From positions 2,105,896 through 2,169,895 of the forward strand of contig NC_081142.1 of the NCBI RefSeq assembly GCF_958295425.1: DNA of 64,000 bases, read 5' to 3'. The position numbers and the translations under genes were made by a program. Below are positions 12,690 through 24,100 of the stretch, in pieces (position 1 is the first letter of the stretch; each line of letters starts with the position of its first letter). Origin of the DNA: Solea solea (taxonomy: Eukaryota; Chordata; Actinopteri; Pleuronectiformes; Soleidae). The notes under the pieces were generated by a model, which was not told the DNA's origin, did no database searches, and was given only the letters and a program-made list of their open reading frames with translations.

Positions 12690-13110
12690 GGTGAGCTCCT
12701 TGATGGTCCTCCACTGGTCACACCTTTACGTTCCAGCCTTGGCCCTCGGCCCTCTGCTTCGAGCGCTTCATCGACAGCTTCCTCCCAAAGGACTGTCAGC
12801 TCAACGATGAAGACGTGTCGGCAGGATTTAGACCAGAGAACCAGGTCTGGAAGGTGGGAAGGTAAGCCTCTGGCTAAGGTCTAGTTGGTGATGGGTTGGT
12901 CAGTTGTTTCTCCCGTTCCCGCATGAAGGAAATGAACCTGGGAAGTTCAGCCAGGCTTTTGGAGGTATGGCATCGGTGGTTACCCTCTTGCGCTCGAGTT
13001 CAGCAGCCAAGCACTTCAGCACTTGATTGTGGCGCCTGGTAAACCTTCCCTGAGTTAGGCTGGTCCTACAGACCACCAGGTTGTGTCGTCTTTTCTCTTT
13101 CTTCCCAACA
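12690..13110 (-). pseudogene. Relic of a LINE with restriction-like (PD-D/E-x-K type) endonuclease domain
   Basis: Read on the minus strand, 13110-12960 gives TSLTQGRFTRRHNQVL followed by KCLAAELERKR. This is the segment that follows the reverse transcriptase in a widespread group of fish retroelements. After stops and frameshifts, the minus strand at about 12850-12750 gives PDLVLWSKSCRHVFIVELTV, then LWEEAVDEALEAEG. The PD pair, followed 13 residues later by E in IVELT, fits a restriction-like endonuclease core as in R2/Rex6-type LINEs. The reverse transcriptase itself is not in the window. The frame is broken and the copy is dead. The family (R2-like or Rex6-like) is inferred. Confidence 0.65.
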
Positions 13111-13315
13111 CCGCCATTTATGCAACTTTCCTCCGTGTTGACATCCAGGTAGATCAACCTAAACCTCTTTTTATTACTCTTCACTTCTGCACATTGGTTC
13201 TCTTCCCAGTTTGTCCCACCCATATTTATTCTTTGATGTCAGTAGATTTCCTCATAGTTTTTGTCATATCAACTTTACTTGACGTCTCGTTTGCGGTGGT
13301 GAAAAAAACAAAACA

Positions 13316-13378
13316 TTGATGATGATGATGATTATTATTATTATTATTATTATTTTTATTAATAATGATAATAATAAA
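13316..13378. repeat. (GAT)n/(ATT)n trinucleotide repeat
   Basis: GATGATGATGATT followed by about nine ATT units and AATAATGATAATAATAA. The block creates the Asn- and His-rich frame on the minus strand. Confidence 0.9.
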
Positions 13379-14080
13379 CACTGGCAACGATGCAAATTCC
13401 CGCATCATTTTCACTACGACGTGCGTTCTCTTTTTTTAACATTAGCATAGCCATTAACCATGAATATTTGAATTTTTTTTCATTTTATCATTTGTATAAA
13501 CTGAAGGAATGATTGAAGTTTAACTAAAGTAAAACATATGAAAGGTTTAGAAGTAGGGGGAATAAAGTGAGGCTCAAACATCACTCGCATCATTACAACC
13601 ACCCAGTAAACGTAAACAACACGCTTCATTGTGAAAATAGATTGTGTGGGAACAACCTGATTTGAATTGAGCGTGTTTAAGTAAAAGTTCCTTTACTTCT
13701 CTTCTGATATTTGAGCCATGACTCCCATTATGCTGCCACCCTTGGTGATCAAAGGAGCGCTGGGTAAAAGACAGAGATATGGAAAGAAGGATTAGCTGCT
13801 CACAGGAGGTTTGAAAGGAGTTATAGGATGAGGAGCAGATGACTGGGAGAATAGAGACAAAGGAAATCAAAGGGAAATTATGACTACATTTTCAAGGCAG
13901 TATTGTATTATATACATATATATAGATATAAACACAAAAATAGTCCATCAGTAAATGTTGTCTTTTCTCCTCCAAACTCTCCTCGTCTTTTGTTTCTCCT
14001 CTTCACCCCTTTAATCCGCTCTCTTCTCCTCCTCTTCATTTTCTCACCTCTTTTGTCTTAGCACTGAAAATCTCTCCTCA

Positions 14081-14101
14081 CCCCCCCCCCCCCCCCCCCC
14101 C
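14081..14101. repeat. Poly(C) tract, 21 C
   Basis: Twenty-one consecutive C residues inside a pyrimidine-rich stretch. The exact length may be unreliable because homopolymers are error-prone. Confidence 0.9.
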
Positions 14102-15817
14102 TCTTTTCCTCTCATTGTTGCGCTTTAATTGGAGCTGGAAGCCACAAGACAAGCAGCTCGCTGTGCATCAGGCTGACAGGCAGACCCGTTGGCTTCTATT
14201 ACGCTTTAATAAGTGAGCAGGATTGGAAGAGCGAGCGAAGGAGCTGAAGGGAGGAGAAAAGTGTGCAAGATACTGTCACCACTTGGTGGGATTGCAGGGG
14301 GATGGAGGAGGGGGGAGGGGAGGGGGAGTCTGTCTGCTGTCACACAAACACACACCACACCAAAATCTTTGTTCACTTTCATCATCACCCTTTTCCGTTT
14401 ATTGCCGCTGGCTGAAGATTTGTGTGCGTTGTGCATCCGAGTGAGACAGTTTCATGTGGGAGATGAAAGAAATTGACAAAATAATTACCATATCGGAGTG
14501 TCCGTGTCAAAGAGTGGAGGAAGTGAGTCTGTGTTCACACAGTTGTACAGTAAGTGCACTAACTAACACACACACTTGTCAAGTGGTGTCCTCGTGCAGG
14601 AGGATGACAGCGGTATTATTGCACCTTGCAGGATTTAATCCAAAGTGCCACACATGCAGTGTAACTCTGGACCGCAGACAGTCGAGGTAACTGTTGGAGA
14701 AATATCTACAGCCTCTGCAGCTGAGTACACCAAGAACAATCCCAGCTGTGATGTGTAAGAGAGAGAGAGAGCGAGGAGAGAGGGCAGATTTGTGGTTTCT
14801 CCTATTATGTTGCCATCTTGTTCGGACTTTTAATGTGGTTGCAGTGTGTCGTGTTTTTTTTATTTATAAAGTCATCAAGGCTGCGGTTTATTGATGATAA
14901 AAACATCCAGCCATTAATCAGTTCATTACCTGACGTCTTCAGCATGTGTGTGTGTGTGGGGGGGGGGGGGGCATAAATGAACAGGCAGGCACTGTAACCT
15001 CCAAATACCTTTCCATGTGTTGCATCTGCTGCCTCCCACCAAAAGTGCCCCCCGCCCTCCTGGAGGAGCTTTAATGTAATTGAAGCTGGCACTCTCTCCA
15101 AACTGAATATTGGAACTGAAACATGAAAATAAATACAGCTGGAGTGTTGAGGCAGCAGTATGTTTAGGCTGCTGCAACACAGATGCCAACAATGTGTTCA
15201 AGGAGAAAAGAACTTGCAGTGAACGAGCACAACACAGTGAAATTCAGCATAAACACACGAGAGCATGGTCGTTTGAGTTACTACACAAAGACTAAAAAGA
15301 GACATCTGTGCTGTTTAGCCCGTGTAACCACACTGTGGCTGTGTGACAGGCTGAGGGAGTGAAGTCGTGATATCCAAATTATGAGCTGCCATCTGTGTTT
15401 GGGAGCAATTTTGAAATACGACGCAATCATGTTTTTATGTCCTACTGGCTGAAAACTTAGCCCCTAAATAAACATTATTACGCAGGTAAATAAGCACCTT
15501 AAAATTTATAGCTGAAGCTTAATGCATGGAGCAGATTCAGAGAGCGTTGCATGAGAAATGCATCTTTCCTGAACACTATTTAAGCTCAAAAGATTAAATG
15601 GGAATTTATTATTACAAGATGGAGAAAATAAACCTCCGTCAGTTTCCCACAGCGTCAAGATCCAGAGTTCAACCACATAACACAGAAACTATAGCACTAC
15701 ATTAGATGCAATTACTTTTTTTAGCTTAGTTGAACTTTAGAGTTGATGACCTACATCAGGGGTCAGCAAGTAAATTACGCCTAGGGCCAATATTTTTGTA
15801 AGCAATTGAATACCGGG

Positions 15818-16600
15818 CCAAAGCATCATATCTTCATCAGGCAAAACTAAACTATTCAATCACGTACGGAGCTCCTGACATGACATGGGGGAAAAAAAAC
15901 TCTCATTTGTTTTCCGTGGCCAGTAATAGGTATAACATACACACAAAATACTGATTAATAATATTTATATCATTCCCATTAATTACCTTGAGAGCTGCAG
16001 AAGCAAAAATGCAGCACGATGGACAGAGATAGTGTGACTGCGTGTTGGTGAGGAATCATTATAACAGTGCTACTGTACACGATAATACACGGTGTATTAT
16101 TAATAATACACCGTGTATTATTAATAATACACAGTCCCTGTGTGACGACTGCGCGTACATATATTCTCTTCACGATGATTACGGGAAGTTTGAATCAGTG
16201 AATAACTTTCTAACTTTAATTAAGTGTCACAGTTTCAACCAAGGGTGCGCTCCATTTTTACCCAGCTGTCCCAGGTTGTTAATGGGAATGATAAACCCAC
16301 AGTTACACCTATTTCGTGGCAACAAATTAGAGCCCCCCCCCCCCATGTCATGTCTGGGGCTCTGTAATAATAATAATATTGCACAAAAATGACACATTTG
16401 AGAGATGTGTTGGTCTAAATAAGGAATTTCAATATTAATTTACCGCAGAATGTTACTTGTGTCTTCAAACTGCTCCTTGTGTTTCAGAATAGTTAAAAAT
16501 CTGTTTTTTTTTACTTTTTCAGTTACAGATAGATGGACAGACACTAGATAAAGGAAGATAATCCCTTAGAAGTCCCCCAATGGGGACATTTAGGTAATAA
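15818..16600. repeat. Dispersed repeat shared with 12026-12340, copy B (contains the palindrome)
   Basis: It begins with ATCTTCATCAGGCAAAAC and ends with a TTACTTTTTCAGTTACAGAT block, AATCCCTTAGAAG and GGGGACATTT, matching the order in copy A. The 500-odd extra bases between the blocks contain the compound palindrome at 16082-16132. The preceding CAGGGGTCAGCAAG at 15759 resembles a hAT terminus but has no visible partner. Confidence 0.45.
16082..16132. repeat. Compound perfect palindrome (two identical 20-bp palindromes)
   Basis: Positions 16092-16111 and 16113-16132 are the same 20-base palindrome, GTGTATTA followed by its mirror complement. They are separated by one base, and the region 16082-16121 is itself a perfect 40-base palindrome. 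The structure could extrude as one or two cruciforms. It translates to Cys-Ile-Ile-Asn-Asn repeats but has no coding character. Confidence 0.95.
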
Positions 16601-17287
16601 ATAGTTCACAAGCGTTATAAACATCTGCTAATACATAAATCTTGAATATTAGAACTAATAAAAAAAAATCTAATCCTGCTGAGTGAACGTTCACCTTGTA
16701 ACTAAACTTTACTGCTGAATATTATTAATTATAATATTATTAATATGTAATATGTTCTCATAAGAGGTAAGCAGAGACCATTTCGATAGACGGGGGAAAG
16801 AAACCAGTTGATAGAATATGAGATGCTTTTATCTGAAGGTGAACTGAGCTGAACTGCATGTCACATCATTAACACTCGGTAACTACGGCCTGTGTCCACA
16901 TGTATCACCAAGAGTATTGGATTAGCGATAAAGCACTAATTAATGCTGAAAAGGACATTGATTGACCAACAAGGCCGCTTGATTAACGCCATGTTCTCAT
17001 CAGTGGGAAACTGCAGATTCGCTGTGAGGAAGGACTCGCGTCGTGAATGTCAAGGACCCGATTCACAGAGCTGGAAGATGATGCTGTAAGCACCAAGACT
17101 TTCATTTCATTCTGGATTCCCTGGTTCTTTACCAAGTGCAGTTATGCTTTAAGGCCACTTGAACCGCACTGTCCTGCAGTTATCAGCTGTTTACAAACAG
17201 TACTCTGCAAAAGTCCAAGGCCACACGATGATATAATGACCACTAAAGGCGCCTATTTTTAAAAACTAGACTATGGGTCATAATCCA

Positions 17288-17289
17288 CT

Positions 17290-17320
<31 letters not shown>

Positions 17321-17339
17321 ACGATGATGATGATGATGA
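17288..17339. repeat. (CTG)n(ATG)n trinucleotide repeat
   Basis: Four CTG units run into about fourteen ATG units with one ACG interruption. There is no associated exon. Confidence 0.9.
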
Positions 17340-17510
17340 CCAATGGAGTCATTTGAGTTCCAAGCTCCTGGATATATGAAGTTTTTTTTTTATGTGGTGT
17401 TGTATTTCTGAATCTGAATCTATTTTAGCACTTTAGTTGTTTACGTAGTATTAAATTAGGATTAGTAGATTAGTAATAGATTAGTGTATTGAATAAAGTG
17501 TATCTGGTTG

Positions 17511-17815
17511 GGCACATGGTTGGTGTAGTGATTAGAAACTGCTTTGTGCATGGAGTGTGCATGTTCTCCCCATGTGTCTGTGGGTTTTCTCCGGGTTCTG
17601 CGGCTTCTTCCCAGAGTCCCACAGAGGTTAATTGGTCAATCATGTGAGAGTGAGTGGCTGTTTGTCTCTGTGTGGACCTGCGATGGACTGGCGACCTGTC
17701 CAGGGTGTACCGTTCGCCTCCTATGTCAGCGGGGATAAGCACCAGCAGCCCCTGACCCTCATGTGGACGAGGATAAAGCAGTAGATGATGAATGAATGAA
17801 TGAATGAATGAATTG
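17511..17815 (+). mobile_element. SINE-like element, copy 2, with (GAAT)n tail
   Basis: It contains GTAGTGATTAGAAACTG, TGCATGTTCTCCCCATGTG, GGGTTTTCTCCGGGTTC, GCGATGGACTGGCGACC and TGTCCAGGGTGTACCG, all recognisable core blocks of a common teleost repeat, and ends in GAATGAATGAAT. The B-box part of the head is missing relative to copy 1 at 10596. The minus-strand frame at 17470-17826 is a translation of this repeat. Confidence 0.8.
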
Positions 17816-17934
17816 ATTAGGATCACTTCTGAGGCGTTTCAATGGAGATTTGGGGGCCGTACATTGAACCCGAGCGCCGCCAACAGGCCTTTGAAGACTG
17901 TGGTGATTCATTTTGGACTTTTCTCTTTTGTTAT

Positions 17935-18190
17935 TCAGCTGTATTTCATTTTCTTTTTATCTTGATTCTATTTCCTTGTGTATCTTGTCAATTTCCTGTT
18001 TTACTTTCTAGCTTCTTTTATGTGTGACTGCTCTTGTTTTGGTTCCTGTCTTGTTCCCAGCACTGATGTTTTTCACTGTGTTCCATTATCTCCTGCTCCT
18101 TAGTGTATTCAGTCTGTGTTCTCTCCTCTTTCCTTTGTCACTTAGTCTATTTAGTTATGTTTTTAAAACCTGTTGCACATTAGGTGCCTT
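17935..18190 (+). repeat. Pyrimidine-rich dispersed repeat, copy A
   Basis: The segment contains TTTCCTGTTTTACTTTCTAG, GGTTCCTGTCTTGTTCCC, TGTGTTCCATTATCTCCTGC and TCAGTCTGTGTTCTCTCC. A related order of blocks (TTTCCTGTTTTACTTTGAAG, TTCCTGTCCTGTCTTCCC, TTTCACCTGTG) is seen at 40795-41230. This kind of sequence is common in fish genomes and may be LTR- or SINE-derived. The assignment is uncertain. Confidence 0.45.
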
Positions 18191-18489
18191 CTGAAATCTT
18201 GTTTTTTTTTTTTAGTTTAGCAAAAAAGGGTTTTTCATTAAATCTTATATACAGTATATACACAGGAGGATGGGCAGGCTGAAAGAGGAAAAGGGACCAA
18301 TTTAAACTTTCCATCACATCTCAACTTAAACATACACTGCGTCAACACAGTCGTTTTCATCATTTTTGACCACAACTTTCCATTAATTTCTTTAGGAAGA
18401 TTTTCACAGTGTTTTCACAGCATTTTACCCGTTATTTCTTTGATGTACTTTTGTAAAGTGTCTTGTTCCCCTGCCACCATGTATCAGGC

Positions 18490-18940
18490 ACGTTGTTTTC
18501 CATTACGTCACAGAACCCCCTCAACACGGATGGGGTCGCCATAGCCAGGCTGTGCGAAACTGCCGCTACGTCGTTTTATACGTGACACAAACATGCAAAC
18601 TAGTGACGAGAATCATTACAATCAGTTCATTAAATAGATTTGTTTAGTACTTCCCGCATGACCGGAGCACAGACGCCGTCTGACACAGTCACTGAGCTGA
18701 AATACGACTGTTAAATATTAGGATTTTAGACATTTCCTTGCTAAATGTTGGATTAACACATGCTTTCAGGATTCAGAAGTCTTTTTATTCCATCTGCAGT
18801 TAAGCATTGTTCAATTTGATTTTTGTGCTGTAGTCTGTTGACGTCACATTTTAGTATCGGCTCAGCTCACTTAGAACATACTATCACTAGTGGAAAGTAG
18901 AGTCAAGTCGGGCCAGAACCGTGTAATGGAACAGCCCCAT
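18490..18940. mobile_element. Diverged ~500-bp dispersed DNA-element-like repeat, copy B
   Basis: Partner of the copy at 8075-8578, in the same orientation. Shared blocks include GATTTTAGACATTTCCT, GCTAAATGTTGGATTAAC and GGATTCAGAAGTCTTTTTA. It ends with AGAGTCAAGTCGGGCCAG and TAATGGAAC. It is diverged by small indels and carries no frame. Confidence 0.7.
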
Positions 18941-20234
18941 TAAATATAGCCAAACAGAAAATTATTTCAAGCAAGCGACTGTATAAAAATAGATTTCGTT
19001 GTGGTTACGGGTAGAAAACAGTGATTATGGTGTTATGTGTGAGCTGTCCTGCACCGATGGCTCAGCACAGCAGTTTCTCACACGCCGCCAGTCTACAGCT
19101 TAATGTAAATGTGTATTATACGAAGCCACAGGCCACATTAATTAACCACCAGGCTGCTTCATGCTAGGTATGCGCACCACAATTAGCCCCATTTATCCCC
19201 ATTAAAACGTCATTTGTCAGATAATAAAGCATGTTTGTTTAAGAAGCCGTTCTCTCTATTTCCATTTGTTTTCACATTCTTTGTGCTCCCAATGTCTCTT
19301 AATGACCTCCATTCATTTTCTGTGGGATAATGATTTATTTTTGTTGTCCCTGTTGAGACAGTCCTCCCTCTTCCGCTATTGCTGTTGCAATTTAACAACT
19401 ATTACTGTTTGTCTAAGGCCCCAAATGTTCAAGTTTGCTTTTGGCCACTTTTCATTTTCTCTTTCTCTTTTTTTTTTCTTTTCCTTTTGTCTGCTTTTCT
19501 GTAATCTACTTTTCTTGGCACAGTGTTATTGGATTACTTGGTGTTGTGGTCCCTGGAGCTCACAAAGCAAAGAACATCTTCTCCTTTGGCATTTTCCTAA
19601 TTGATCCATGGCAGTCTGAGCTGTGGTCCAGCTGGGTTCATATCCTCAATAATTCATAAACAGTTCTCTCCCACAGAGTTCATCTCACATTCTTTTTCAA
19701 ATGAATTACAGAAATGAATGGTCTTGTGTGTTGACATGATCTATATACCCTTGTTTGAACACCATGCCTTAAGTTCAACCTTGTGTTCATCTTTGCATAC
19801 CGTGGTGTAAAAATGCAGCAAGGAAGAAATACCAGTATACATATTTGAGCAAAAAGTTCATATAGCAACATATGGATCGGAAGTGTAATGGCTTTTTATG
19901 GTTTGAAAACATTCAAACATTCAAATTATTACTCAGTAGTAGTGCCACACTTGGCATCTCGCTCCATAAAACCAATGTTGTGAAACATGCTAGGGTTGAG
20001 AGCTATTTTCAATCAGGAAGACAGTTATTACAGCTATTAAAATCACCCTCCACTTTATTTAATGAAGGCAATTAGCTGGAGATACCTTGGCTGGAAAGCC
20101 TACAACTACTCCCACCCACAGAGTGGAGAGAGAGAAATTAGGCCATTTTGTGTTGCCATTTGTTAACTCCCACATGTTTAACACAGGAAATACCGACGCT
20201 GTTCCACTGATGGTTTCTTCTCTCTGTTTTACAG

Positions 20235-21142
20235 GAATGCTGCTACAAGAGAGTTTCATCGAGGAGCCTGACGGCCTAGTGTCTGTGAACCTGCTGGTGG
20301 TGTCTGCCGTCTCAGCCTTCACGACAGGAGCCATCCTCTCTGGCCTCACAGTCTGCTGGATTATGAGCCACCGCCACCGTCACTCCCGCAGCTCTGGAAC
20401 CAACGGCGCCCGCCGCAAAAGTGACAAAGAGCAGAGCATGCTGGGACAGGGCCGCAGCGGCTCCGTAATGAGCGTGACAAGAACCAGCGGCGGTGAGAGG
20501 AGACGTTCGCAAGTGGACAATCCTTTCGTTACACCCAACGGCTGGCCTAAAGGAGACATGGACCCAGGACTGCTGCCAACACCGGAGCAGACCCCACTGC
20601 AGCAGAAACGGGGCATGCGTCTCCCGGACACTGACTGGGACCAGAGTCAGACCTTCCTCACCGCTGTCGGGACTCCCTGCCCCAATAACTCTGTCATCTA
20701 CCTGAGCTCCAAGTTCCTGCATGGAGGTGGAGGTGGTGGAGGCATGGTCCGGATAGAGGACCCAGGGGAGGTTATGCTGCCCCTGCATACCGAGCGCCAG
20801 CGCTACCTGATCCTAGCCACCCAGAGAGGGGAGCACGGTAACAGCCGTCCCAGTGGCACGCTGAGGAACTCAGCAGGAGAATACATCTACCCTGCCACAC
20901 CACAGGACTCCCCCGACCGACGGCGGGTGGTTTCTGCTCCCACTCCCCACATGGACTATGGGGAGCCTCGCTGGAGTCACGATGTGCTCAACTACAACAG
21001 CAACAACGGAGCACCCTATCACCCCCAGCGCCAGGGCCTCATCAGGCCAGACATGCATGGACCTCGAGGGCTCGGAGAACTGGCTGACTTCAGCCATTTG
21101 CTAGGGAAGAACATGGGAGAGCGCACCCCCAGTGGCCAATGA
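20235..21142 (+). CDS. sema6: Semaphorin-6 last coding exon: transmembrane and cytoplasmic domain (partial gene)
   Basis: Class 6 semaphorins are transmembrane guidance proteins that signal through plexin-A receptors. A splice acceptor (pyrimidine tract ending TTTTACAG) precedes 20235. The first codon is split, the exon supplying its last two bases (GA). The exon adds 301 residues from MLLQESFIEEPDG to the stop TGA at 21140. Residues 17-43 (SVNLLVVSAVSAF onward) form the transmembrane helix, followed by a basic His/Arg stretch. The tail carries GRSGSVMSVTRTSG, the class-6 motif LLPTPEQTPLQQKR (compare LPTPESTP in SEMA6A/C/D) and a seven-glycine run near 20725. The sema and PSI domains lie upstream of the window or were not recognised. 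The open frame extends upstream to 20087 only by reading through the intron. Subtype 6C is inferred from the rorc neighbour; a fish-specific sema6e is an alternative. Confidence 0.9.
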
Positions 21143-24100
21143 GGTGAAGTACGTGTATGAGTCCTGACACCAAACTCTCTCTGAACACTCATTCCCTCCA
21201 ACAGAAAACTGGAATAAGTCAACCCCTCTGACTAGCTGTCCTGGTCCAAACTACTGTCCCCCGTCTGTCCTCTCTCACTGGCATTCAATGTTCAATGACG
21301 TCATTCAGCTGGCTAAAGAGAGAGACGGAGAGAAAAAGAAACACAGAGCGTTGAAAAGAGGAGAACACTCTCCTCATGTCTCTGTTCCTGTGCTCTTCAT
21401 CTGAGGTGCACCCCTCTCTACTGTGTTAGTGGTACAACCCAGAGAGTGTGACTTTGACACCACAGGACAAACAATAAGGCACAGGGAGGGGTGCAACGGA
21501 AGGGGAATCTTCAAAAGGGGCAGCGTGGTTTGTTTTGGGTTTTTTTTGGTTTTTTAAAAAGACAATTTTGCTTGTAGCGCCAAACGTGGAAGGTCTCACC
21601 CCACCACAATGTTCACTCTTTTGACACCATGGAAATTCTGCAAGTGTGAAATTTTCTTTCTGCTTTTGTTTTTTTGTTTTTATTTGTTTGTGCCCGTGGC
21701 ATCCAGCAGACTACAGTGTGCTTTTACTTTTTGGATTTTGAATGAGACTAAAACTGTTGTAGCTGTGCCAGAGGGCAGTGACTCTCAATGAATCATGCAG
21801 TGTGTGTCTGTTTGTCTCGCTGTGTGAATGTGAGAGGTCACAACAACCCCAACCAGTGTCCTGTCTTACCTGTGAAGAAAGAATTGCTATATATTGAGGT
21901 GTCTGTAAACAATCATAGAGAGATCCATAGATTTTATTTTCTGTCTCTCTCCAGGTGTTTACCAATCAGAGGTTTGGGTGGTTGACCCATAGCTTAGGAA
22001 GGGTTGAGATTCTCAACACCTCAGCAGTGAAACTGAACAGAGCCATGATAACGTGACAGAGAGCAATAATATGTAAGAGACATTTAAGTATGACGATAAA
22101 GCCAATTCAATCAGATATTTTTTTACTATTATCACAGATATCTCAGTAGAGCAAAACTTAAACGTCAGAAAGAGCAGAGCGCTTGGGAAAAAAGGAACAA
22201 TAGCTCCCCTCCATTCTTCTCTCCTTCGCTCTCTCACTCTCTCTCTCTCGCGCAGTATCCCTGGATCTGTCTGACCTGACCTGAGGCCTCCCTGGGCTCC
22301 ACAGCCCGTTTGAAAAGGGGGAATGTGAGCTGTGGTTGTCTCGCTGTCTAGCTGAGGCTATGAGGCCTGGCCGCTTGGGATCTACATTCAGCCTTTTCTG
22401 CCCAACAGTGAGCCTCTTTGTGTCCCAGACTCACGAGGAGACTGCGGCAACAAATGGCCGTTAAAGAGTCAGAGACCGAGTCAAGAATCACAGCTTAGCA
22501 GAATATCAATGAAGAGGACAGCAGCTCCATCCGTCATGTGAGATGTACCAACTCTGCTGTGGGCATCTCTAAATGCTTCGCTCACTTGCCAGGACAGGGA
22601 GGAGCTGAGAGCTGAAGCTGGAGCCGGGGCCAGACTCTGGCCCACTGTTAACTGTCACAATGGTCATCCCTTGTGACTTTATCCCTTTCTGTCTTTCAGT
22701 GTGTCTCCAAACAAAGGTGGGATAAAGAAAACAGATGGGTATGGGTAGACTTGGGTGTGGAGTTACTCTTTTTCCCTCTGTCGTCTTTTGATGTTTTCCA
22801 TTTTCGCCTCTGTTCTCATCCCTTCTTAATTCAGACGTAGATCCAGAGATAGTTTTAGTTCATCTGGGTCAATGTGGCGTTTTTGTGTGTGTGTCCGTCA
22901 GCTGCTGTGTGAGTCTCTTAGGGCTTATACCAATGAATGTGTTGCTCATATTGAGTGCAACCCCTCCGCTTTGATCAGTTTTATTCTCATTCACACCCTT
23001 CCTGTTTCCTCTTTTGACTCATTAGTGTTGTGCTGCAACCCTATGCTTGACATTCATAAATCTGTGATAACATTGTCAGAGCCATTTGTGGGATAAGTAA
23101 ATACTGTACATTATATCCAAACCATTTCACAGTGCACAAAGATGTACTGATTAAACTGAGATGTTGAATCACACTTAGCTGAAGAGAACAGATGGTAGAT
23201 ACCCAGATAATAAACCATTAAGTACGAAAACTAGGGCTGAGTGTTGTTTTGGATTTTTATGGAACCAGAAGCCATTATGATATGACGCATTTTCAGATTT
23301 TGAGATAATAGTTAAACACATGTTCAGAATATACACACTGTAATTTGTTACTTATAACGGTGTTGTTACTCAACTGCAGCTTCATTCTAACATCAAATAT
23401 TGTATGGCGGTAGATTGTTTTGGTCTTGATATCCAAACTGAAATATTGGCCTCAGAACTGAAGCTAATTCGATGGCAGACAATATAGCTGATGTGTTTAC
23501 GAGAATGCTGTAACATGAACGTGTCCATTTGCTCTCACAGCTATCATTAGTTTTGTCGATGGTCTCATTAGACAGCTACTTTCAACATCAATGCTACTCA
23601 TCCAGCAGCTACCAACAGTCAAAGCCAGTCAACTCGCTTGCGAACACGGCAGCTACGTTAGCAACATTAGCATCTTTAGATCCAGATCATTTCTTCAGGA
23701 ACTGGTGGAAACCAAAAATGGAGCTAAAATACAATTGAATATTACATTTAGTTTACTCACGTTCAGTGACCAATCAGTGAATGAACGTACTTTTTTTTTT
23801 GCTATATATATACTATATTATTTTCACACCATAAGTGAAGATAAAATATCATACAATGTAACTATTAAGACCTTGTTTTTACAAAAACAAACTATACATT
23901 TCTACCAAATACTTTTTATTTTCTGTCTAACAGAAAATCCATAAATCAAGAAATACCTGATCAAAGACAAAGTACATGTGATACCACGGCTGAGATTTGA
24001 TACTCAGACCTAAAAAATATACCACTGAGAGTGTGAGGTAGAGGGGGAGACAGGGAAGGCAGTGTGAGAGATTTATGAAGGCAGGGACGGAGGTGGAGGT

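Larger units (their letters stand above)
1..20234 (+). other. Presumed last sema6 intron or 5' flank, repeat-rich, no recognised exon
   Basis: This 20-kb stretch precedes the last semaphorin exon. I looked for signatures of the sema and PSI domains, for example a CGW-type motif beside a splice site, and saw none. It is therefore most simply the last intron, or its 3' part. The open frames here are microsatellite or repeat translations. Supported contents are listed separately. Subregions 5240-8070, 8580-10590 and 13400-15750 are AT-rich single-copy-looking DNA apart from short simple repeats; I see nothing specific in them. Very short or diverged exons could have been missed. Confidence 0.5.

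Noticed and set aside
12737..12861. Plus-strand exon candidate (PWPSALCFERFIDSFLPKDC...) with good acceptor TTCCAG, donor GTAAG and strongly GC-biased third positions
   Set aside because: The minus strand of the same bases reads PDLVLWSKSC...FIVELTV, a LINE endonuclease segment continuous with the relic at 12960-13110. The codon bias is a shadow of that coding sequence, and the plus frame does not match the phase of the sema6 last exon.
13226..13414. Asn/His-rich minus-strand frame
   Set aside because: Translation of the GAT/ATT trinucleotide repeat.
17047..17262. Possible exon (frame MSRTRFTELEDDA then GTAAGC donor)
   Set aside because: No convincing acceptor, no third-position bias and no recognisable protein family.
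20087..20234. N-terminal 50 residues of the open frame leading into the sema6 exon
   Set aside because: They precede a clear splice acceptor at 20234 and have no semaphorin similarity; this is intron read-through.
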